Positions 6,452-10,367 of a DNA stretch of 10,367 bases are shown in pieces. The stretch comes from Actinomycetota bacterium (lineage in GTDB: Bacteria; Actinomycetota; Thermoleophilia; Solirubrobacterales; Solirubrobacteraceae), in assembly GCA_005788585.1 (NCBI GenBank), contig SYBY01000390.1, forward strand, positions 1 to 10,367, in the 5' to 3' direction. Position 1 is the stretch's first letter. Each line of letters begins with the position of its first letter. The notes beneath the pieces are model-generated. The model was not told the DNA's origin. It was given only the letters and a program-made list of their open reading frames with translations, and did not search any database. The position numbers and the translations under genes are program-made.

Positions 6452-6481
6452 GCGGACGCAGAAGTCCGCCGGAACTCTGCG
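6452..6481 (+). terminator. Two mutually exclusive hairpins after glnT
   Basis: Immediately after the stop, GCGGAC (6452-6457) pairs with GTCCGC (6464-6469) over a six-base loop. Alternatively CGCAG-A-AGT (6457-6465) pairs with ACT-CTGCG (6474-6481), eight pairs with one bulged A. Neither has a T-tract. One of them probably ends or stabilises the operon mRNA, but function is inference. Confidence 0.4.
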
Positions 6482-6557
6482 GATCGTTACGGACCACAGC
6501 CTCCGACCGCTCGGGTACGGTCCCCGCGCTGTCCCTTTCCCCCTGAGGAGGCAAACC
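6482..6557 (+). promoter_or_regulatory. Leader of the DUF308/lipoprotein pair with strong Shine-Dalgarno
   Basis: AGGAGG at 6546-6551 stands six bases before the ATG at 6558 and fixes that start. Upstream, GGGTAC (6513-6518) resembles the -10 of actinobacterial general-stress sigma promoters (GGGTAT). The only GTT-like -35 (6486-6488) is about 21 bp away, too far for the usual 14-17, so the promoter is not called with confidence. Confidence 0.4.
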
Positions 6558-7121
6558 ATGAGTGCCGCTGTCGCGGTGGAGGCCGTCGAGCCCTCACCGC
6601 CGAAGAACCTGTGGTGGCTGCTCGCCATCCTGGGCGTGCTGACCATCATCGTCGGCTTCGCCGCCCTCGTCTTCCCCGGCCCCACCCTGCTGGCCGTCGG
6701 CCTGCTCTTCGGCATCTGGCTCGTGATCTGGGGCGGGTTCTCGCTCTATCGCGGCATCGCCGAGAGCGGCGGGACCGCCGTGCGGGTCATCTCCGTGATC
6801 ATCGGCGTCCTCGGGGTCATCGTGGGCCTCGTGCTCATCGTCCGGCCCGGCCAGAGCGTCCTGACCGTCGTGTTCGTGATCGGCGTCTGGTGGGTCGTCA
6901 CGGGCATCCTGGAGTTCATCCAGGGCGTGGCGGTCAAGGAGTACCGCTGGACCAACCTGATCCTCGGCCTGATCGGCGCCGCCGCGGGCATCATCATCCT
7001 CGTGTGGCCCGGCATCGGCCTGGTCACGCTCGTGTTCATCGTCGGCTTCACGCTGATCTTCCGCGGCACGCTCGAAGTCGTGCTCGCGTTCCAGCTGCGC
7101 AAGCTCGGCCAGGAGGCATAG
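6558..7121 (+). CDS. HdeD/DUF308-family six-helix membrane protein
   Basis: This is a small integral membrane protein of 187 residues. Six hydrophobic helices are evident (about 18-40, 43-62, 74-95, 99-121, 131-150 and 154-176), with a short, acidic N-terminal tail and a C-terminal LRKLGQEA. The helices form three tandem two-helix units, each marked at the end of its first helix by a GLIVxPG-like turn: ALVFPGP, LIVRPGQ and ILVWPGI. This internal triplication is the hallmark of DUF308/HdeD. In Escherichia coli HdeD contributes to acid resistance at high cell density. In actinobacteria the family is common and its role is unknown, so only the family name is safe. A near-perfect Shine-Dalgarno site precedes it and a lipoprotein gene follows two bases after its stop, so the two are co-transcribed and perhaps form one envelope function. 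Confidence 0.9.
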   Translation: MSAAVAVEAVEPSPPKNLWWLLAILGVLTIIVGFAALVFPGPTLLAVGLLFGIWLVIWGGFSLYRGIAESGGTAVRVISVIIGVLGVIVGLVLIVRPGQSVLTVVFVIGVWWVVTGILEFIQGVAVKEYRWTNLILGLIGAAAGIIILVWPGIGLVTLVFIVGFTLIFRGTLEVVLAFQLRKLGQEA

Positions 7122-7123
7122 GC

Positions 7124-7576
7124 ATGTCCCGTTCCCGAATCTCAGCCCTGCTCGCGGTCTCCATGTCCGCACTCGCGCTCGGCGCGTGCGGCGAGTCTCC
7201 CGAGGACGAGGCGCGCGACTCCGGCAAGGACATCGGCAAGGCGATCGCCGAGTTCCAGCTCGCCGACAACGCCGAGGCCGCAGGCGCGGCGATCGACGAC
7301 TTCCGCGCCGCGATCACGAACATGGACGAGGAGACGCGCGACCGCGTGCAGGAGCAGGTCGAGACGCAGGCCGGATCCCTCGATGACGCCATCGAGGCCG
7401 TGCAGGCCGCCCAGGCCTCGGCGGACGCCAACGCGCTGCAGAGCGCCCAGGACGACCTCAAGCAGGCCGGCCAGGACCTCCGCGCCCAGTCCCAGGCGTT
7501 CCAGTCGACCAACAACTCGGTCGCCGTCGCCTTCTGGGAGGGCGTCGAGGAGGGCTACGACGACGAGATCGACTGA
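7124..7576 (+). CDS. Small acidic lipoprotein of unknown function
   Basis: I do not recognise this 150-residue protein. The N-terminus MSRSR, a hydrophobic run and the lipobox LGAC (Cys22) show a lipoprotein signal, so the mature 129 residues should be anchored outside the membrane. The mature part is rich in Ala, Asp, Glu and Gln, with no further Cys and almost no Pro. Its pattern (for example GKAIAEFQLADNAEAAGAA and DDAIEAVQAAQASADA) predicts a helical bundle or coiled coil, ending in the acidic tail EEGYDDEID. AGGAGG at 7111-7116 lies seven bases before the ATG, and the gene starts two bases after the DUF308 stop. Co-transcription suggests partnership with that membrane protein. An upstream extension in the same frame would run through the DUF308 gene and is rejected because of the signal peptide and ribosome site. 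Confidence 0.85.
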   Translation: MSRSRISALLAVSMSALALGACGESPEDEARDSGKDIGKAIAEFQLADNAEAAGAAIDDFRAAITNMDEETRDRVQEQVETQAGSLDDAIEAVQAAQASADANALQSAQDDLKQAGQDLRAQSQAFQSTNNSVAVAFWEGVEEGYDDEID

Positions 7577-7597
7577 TCTCGCCGTCGCGCTGAGCAG

Positions 7598-8716
7598 CTA
7601 GTACCGGAGGGCGGCGGCGATCCCGCCGCCCTCTGCGAGCGCATCGCAGTCGCCGACCCGCAGCACGCTGATCCGGGCAGACGACGCCAGCGCCATCTCC
7701 ACGGCCCGCTCACCCAGCGCCGCCGGACCGTCGCCGTTGACCGCCTCGGCCGCGACCGGGTCGAGCCGCCCGTCGGACACCACCGCCTGCGGGTCGAGCA
7801 CGAGGTGCGACACGCGCCCCTCGGCCAGCGCGCCGAGCACCGCCGTCGCCCCGATGGCGCCCCGGCCGCCGGCCTGGAAGTGCTCGGCGGCCTCCTCGAC
7901 GGTGGCGGCCGCCCGCGCGCGGCGGGCACGCAGGATCTCGGGCTCCAGCCGGTGGTCGAGCGCGCTGAGCGACTCCTCGTGCAGGTTCGCGTCGACCTTC
8001 ACCACGATCCGCTTGCGCAGCTCAGCGGGCAGCTCGTCGCAGAACGCGCGCGCGAGCGCCGGGTCGCCGGCCAGCACCAGGTCCTCGGCGTCGAGCTTCG
8101 CGACCCGCGCGGCCACACCGTGCGCGGCTTCGCGCAGGAACTGCCTGTGGTGCGTCTCGACGCGCGCCTCCCGGCGGTCCGGCACGTCGGCGTCTCCGAG
8201 GTCGCGGTCGTCGGGCGCCTCAGCGAACCGGCCGTCCTGGACCTCGGCGGTGCCGCCGACCTCCCAGCGCACCATCCGCACCGCATCCCGGCCGAGCAGG
8301 ATGACGGCCGCCGGGGCGCTCAGATCGTTGGTCGCCGCGAGCGGCGCCACGTGCGGATGCGGCGCCCACCACACCTCGCTGCGATCCAGCGGCAGCTGGA
8401 GGGTGACGAAGTGGTCGAGCTCGGGCGCCTCGGCGAGCAGCCAGACGAAGCTGCGGCCGCACTCGGCGGGTCCGAGCAGGCGCATGCGCTGCTCGGCCCG
8501 CTCCCGCAGGCCACGGAGCATCACCTTCTCGCGGTGATCCCCTGAGGACTCGACGCGGTGCGTCTCGTCCCTGAGCCCGTTCCGGACCTCGATCCACCAA
8601 GCGGGATCCTGGTTGCCGTTCGCGGGGTCTCGGGGATCGGTCCGGGCTGCCAGCGTGAGCACTCCGTGCTCGGAACGCAGGGCAGCGAGCTTGCGCAGCT
8701 CCTCCGACGCGATCAT
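7598..8716 (-). CDS. Bacterial archaeo-eukaryotic release factor (baeRF/VLRF1-type, eRF1-like) family protein
   Basis: The protein has 372 residues and the layout of bacterial eRF1-related proteins. An N-terminal region begins HGVLTLAARTDPRD (17-30) with an amphipathic helix ending about 81, where other members often read 'LSVYLDTDPRD'. A middle domain with RVETHHRQFLREAAHGVAARV (185-205) matches the region that carries the GGQ loop in eRF1, but no GGQ is present. A third domain contains LVLAGDPALARAFCDELP (213-230), VDANLHEESLSAL (241-253), AVLGALAEGRVSHLVLD (292-308) and the typical end GGGIAAALRY. Members are thought to act at stalled or hibernating ribosomes, some as peptidyl-tRNA hydrolases like Vms1/VLRF1; without GGQ, hydrolysis here is doubtful. 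The ATG at 8716 lies inside an inverted repeat and seven bases after a TANNNT (TACGGT), so it may be leaderless. It converges on the lipoprotein gene. Confidence 0.75.
   Translation of the reverse strand: MIASEELRKLAALRSEHGVLTLAARTDPRDPANGNQDPAWWIEVRNGLRDETHRVESSGDHREKVMLRGLRERAEQRMRLLGPAECGRSFVWLLAEAPELDHFVTLQLPLDRSEVWWAPHPHVAPLAATNDLSAPAAVILLGRDAVRMVRWEVGGTAEVQDGRFAEAPDDRDLGDADVPDRREARVETHHRQFLREAAHGVAARVAKLDAEDLVLAGDPALARAFCDELPAELRKRIVVKVDANLHEESLSALDHRLEPEILRARRARAAATVEEAAEHFQAGGRGAIGATAVLGALAEGRVSHLVLDPQAVVSDGRLDPVAAEAVNGDGPAALGERAVEMALASSARISVLRVGDCDALAEGGGIAAALRY
7608..7632 (+). terminator. Perfect 10-bp GC hairpin between convergent genes
   Basis: AGGGCGGCGG (7608-7617) and CCGCCGCCCT (7623-7632) form a perfect stem over a five-base loop, 31 bp after the lipoprotein stop. 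It sits inside the last codons of the opposing gene. No T-tract follows, but U-less GC hairpins are common actinobacterial terminators. It could end the rightward transcript, or simply reflect a Gly/Ala-rich C-terminus. Confidence 0.4.
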
Positions 8717-8748
8717 CGCCTCGACCGTACCCGATCGGGGCGATGATC
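8711..8748. promoter_or_regulatory. 10-bp inverted repeat over the start of the eRF1-like gene
   Basis: GATCATCGCC (8711-8720) and GGCGATGATC (8739-8748) are perfect inverted copies separated by 18 bp, with a smaller palindrome CCGATCGG (8731-8738) inside. The left arm contains the start codon of the leftward gene (8716-8714). A TANNNT element, TACGGT (8729-8724), lies between the arms. The site could be an operator for a dimeric repressor, or an RNA hairpin that hides the start codon if transcription begins upstream. Confidence 0.5.
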
Positions 8749-8767
8749 ATGTGCGGTTGCCGCAGCG

Positions 8768-9451
8768 TCAGCGAGTGCAGGCCTGCACGGCCTCCACGTC
8801 GCCTGCGGCCATGGCCAGACAGTCGCTGATCAACGTCGCGTCAGCCACCGCATCGTCGGCCGCCGCAGGCGCCGATCCGCCCTTGCGGACATCCGAACCG
8901 TCGAGGTTCGCCGTGAAGAAGGACGCGCCGCCGAAGTAGACCTTCCAGTCAGGCTTCCCGCTGATCGCGTCGATGCCGGCGATGGCGTGCGTGACGTCGT
9001 CGAGGCTGAGGCTCGGGTCCTTCTTCGTCGCCGCGGCGACGACGCGATCGAGCGCCTCGGGGTCCAGGTCGGCGAGCGGGAAGACGTTGTCGGCCAGCTT
9101 GCCGGGACCCGTGAGCGACACGCCGAACGGCTGCACGTCGCCGTCGCGCTCGACCTTGTAGCCCTTCGCGTCGTCCTCGCTGCCCGTGGAGACCTCGGCG
9201 GCGAGGTAGGTCGGGTACACGGTGACCTGCAGGACGTCCTTGCCGGAGCCAGCCTCCTGCTCGAGGGTCTTCAGCGCCGCCGCGAGGTCGTTGCCGCGCA
9301 GCAGCGAGCCCTCGTCGGCGGCGCTGGCGCTGGCTTCGTCGAGCGCATCGCCGGCCTGGTCGAACGCATCAAGCGCCTTGAAGCCGACGAAGCCGAAGAC
9401 GGCGAGCGTGATGAGGCCGGAGACGAGCAGACGGAGCGGATTGAAGAACAT
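8768..9451 (-). CDS. Membrane-anchored extracytoplasmic protein of unknown function
   Basis: I do not recognise the family of this 227-residue protein. Residues 6-25 (LRLLVSGLITLAVFGFVGFK) form one transmembrane anchor with a very short cytoplasmic end, so the remainder should face outside. A helical, Ala/Asp/Glu-rich linker (27-68) leads to a globular part with beta-like strands: VLQVTVYPTYLAAEVSTG (73-90), then a helical segment with DPEALDRVVAAATKKDPSL, then KPDWKVYFGGASFFTANLDGS. The pattern of WKV followed by F-x-A-N-L-D-G vaguely recalls PepSY-type domains; this is a guess. Two cysteines near the end (211 and 225) may form a disulfide. The ATG at 9451 is preceded by GGGGGA with a nine-base spacer. 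It stands 51 bp upstream of the eRF1-like gene on the same strand, with that gene's own inverted repeat between them. Confidence 0.8.
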   Translation of the reverse strand: MFFNPLRLLVSGLITLAVFGFVGFKALDAFDQAGDALDEASASAADEGSLLRGNDLAAALKTLEQEAGSGKDVLQVTVYPTYLAAEVSTGSEDDAKGYKVERDGDVQPFGVSLTGPGKLADNVFPLADLDPEALDRVVAAATKKDPSLSLDDVTHAIAGIDAISGKPDWKVYFGGASFFTANLDGSDVRKGGSAPAAADDAVADATLISDCLAMAAGDVEAVQACTR

Positions 9452-9497
9452 GGCAGTGCATCCCCCAAGGGTGTTCGGTGGTCAGTGCCTGCTCAAC

Positions 9498-9510
9498 GGA
9501 CCCGCGGTCC
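9498..9510 (-). terminator. Small hairpin between phosphatase and anchored protein genes
   Basis: GGACC-CGC-GGTCC is a five-pair hairpin 18 bp past the phosphatase stop on its strand. There is no T-tract. The 76-bp gap 9452-9527 must hold the promoter of the anchored-protein gene if it is transcribed separately; TTGAGC (9497-9492) is -35-like but lacks a matching -10. Confidence 0.25.
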
Positions 9511-9527
9511 AGCAATTACGCGGGCGC

Positions 9528-10256
9528 TCAGTCGGCCACCAGCCGCGTGCGCAGCGCGGTGACGGCGTCGCGCTCGAGACCATGCCCTTCGAGCCAGCCC
9601 GCTGGACCGCCGGGCGCGCGTTCGAAGACATCGAGCACCCCTTCGATGGCGGCGTCGTCGACGGCCATGAGCGCCGGCTGGGTCACGGTCAGGAGGTTGA
9701 CGATCGCGTCGCGCTGCTCGCCGTGCCAGCTCGCCGCGATCCGCGCGACGATGCCCTCGATCGCCTCCGCCGTGCGCAGGTAGTCGGCGACGATCGCCGT
9801 CCGCGGGACCCCGACGGTCGCGAGCGCCGCGGCGATGACGACCCCCGTGCGGTCCTTGCCCGCGGTGCAGTGCACCAGGATTGGGTCGGGCTCGACGGCG
9901 ATGGCGCGAACCGCCTCGACCAGCGGGACGGCCGCCTGCTCGACCATGCCCCGGTACAGCGCACGGAGGTCGGCGATGGAGGGATCGTGCGCGCGTTCGG
10001 CCAGGCGCGCCGGGTTGGCGCTGCGCATGAGCGAGACGTTGTGGACCCGCGCCCCACCGGGGACGAGCGGATGGTCGTCGACATGCTCGTCGGGCGCGCG
10101 CAGGTCGACGACCGTGCGTGGTGGCCACGGGGTCATCTCGGGCACCACGTCGCCGAGCTTCGGGGCGTCGCTGCGGTACAGCACGCCGGACCGGACGCGG
10201 CGGCCGTCGCCGGTCGGCAGCCCGCCCACGTCGCGGAGGTTCTGGAGCGCGTCCAT
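9528..10256 (-). CDS. Tyrosine-protein phosphatase, MptpB/Y_phosphatase3 type
   Basis: This cysteine-dependent phosphatase has 242 residues. The P-loop HCTAGKDRTG (129-138) fits HCxxGxxR[ST], with nucleophile Cys130 and phosphate-binding Arg136; its GKDR form is that of the atypical actinobacterial PtpB group, which acts on phosphotyrosine, sometimes phosphoserine/threonine or phosphoinositides. The N-terminal NLRDVGGLPTGDG (6-18) and RSGVLYRSDAP (22-32) and the TVVDLRAPDEH stretch (48-58) are also characteristic. A helical lid region follows the P-loop. There is no signal peptide in the protein, so it is cytoplasmic unless exported by another route, as MptpB is. The ATG at 10256 is preceded by GGGGGA about four bases upstream. 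Neighbours on the same strand are 76 bp away and functionally unrelated. The physiological substrate is unknown. Confidence 0.93.
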   Translation of the reverse strand: MDALQNLRDVGGLPTGDGRRVRSGVLYRSDAPKLGDVVPEMTPWPPRTVVDLRAPDEHVDDHPLVPGGARVHNVSLMRSANPARLAERAHDPSIADLRALYRGMVEQAAVPLVEAVRAIAVEPDPILVHCTAGKDRTGVVIAAALATVGVPRTAIVADYLRTAEAIEGIVARIAASWHGEQRDAIVNLLTVTQPALMAVDDAAIEGVLDVFERAPGGPAGWLEGHGLERDAVTALRTRLVAD

Positions 10257-10303
10257 GCGTCCCCCACGATCGCACGCCAGTGGCCGCCCAGGTCCTGCCG
10301 CTG

Positions 10304-10327
10304 CAAGAAATCCTGCAAGGAGCAGGA
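10304..10327 (-). terminator. Hairpin with T-rich tail upstream of the phosphatase gene
   Basis: Read on the minus strand, TCCTGC (10327-10322), a five-base loop and GCAGGA (10316-10311) are followed by TTTCTTG. This is the most intrinsic-terminator-like structure in the window. It may end a leftward gene beyond the right edge. It may instead lie in the phosphatase leader, because a TANNNT (TACTGT, 10346-10341) stands just upstream on the same strand. Confidence 0.4.
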
Positions 10328-10367
10328 AAAGACCGGGCCGACAGTAGGATGCGGCCGCGCCGAATCA

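Noticed and set aside
4820..6715. A 631-codon minus-strand open frame opposite glnT
   Set aside because: Composition is Arg, Val, Asp and Gly biased with no recognisable domain, and it is antisense to a well-supported enzyme gene.
8775..8788. A 14-bp perfect palindrome (GTGCAGGCCTGCAC)
   Set aside because: It lies within the last codons (V-Q-A-C-T) of the anchored protein gene and has no T-tract or promoter nearby. A chance palindrome of this length is plausible in GC-rich coding DNA.
1..10367. Insertion sequences, tRNA or rRNA genes, CRISPR array, prophage genes
   Set aside because: No terminal repeats, transposase or integrase motifs, tRNA-like folds or regularly spaced repeats were seen; composition is uniform throughout.

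Overview
The window is very GC-rich (third codon positions are almost all G or C), gene-dense and free of mobile elements, RNA genes or CRISPR. Base composition, sparse Shine-Dalgarno sites, two or three likely leaderless starts, GTG starts and the protein families point to an actinobacterium. A Thermoleophilia (Solirubrobacterales-like) origin fits best, but that is inference from impression, not a placement.

Left block (1-2334): a molybdate ABC importer, modA-modB-modC, runs leftwards with overlapping genes and leaves the window inside modC. A small regulator with a MerR-like helix-turn-helix and one molybdate-binding Mop/TOBE domain diverges from it. Only 29 bp separate the two start codons. 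This gap holds back-to-back -10 elements sharing one TATA core, and a direct repeat with an 11-bp period covers the modA start. This looks like a compact molybdate-responsive switch. The visible Walker A motif of ModC has Thr where the nucleotide-binding Lys should be.

Central block (2409-6451): a four-gene rightward operon encodes a split glutamate-synthase-like enzyme followed by a type III glutamine synthetase. The parts are a class II glutamine amidotransferase, a GXGXG beta-helix subunit and an FMN/Fe-S glutamate synthase domain. The set corresponds to glxBCD-glnT, or to mgsABC-gmaS of the N-methylglutamate pathway. The synthetase would make glutamine or a gamma-glutamylamide, and the split synthase would move the amide nitrogen, or an amine, onto 2-oxoglutarate. 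The true substrate cannot be read from the window.

Right block (6558-10256): an HdeD/DUF308 membrane protein and a small acidic lipoprotein form a rightward pair. They converge on three leftward genes: a bacterial eRF1-like protein (baeRF/VLRF1 type), a membrane-anchored extracytoplasmic protein of unknown function, and an MptpB-like tyrosine phosphatase with the HCTAGKDRTG loop. A 10-bp inverted repeat overlaps the start of the eRF1-like gene. No stretch of 300 bases lacks a gene.
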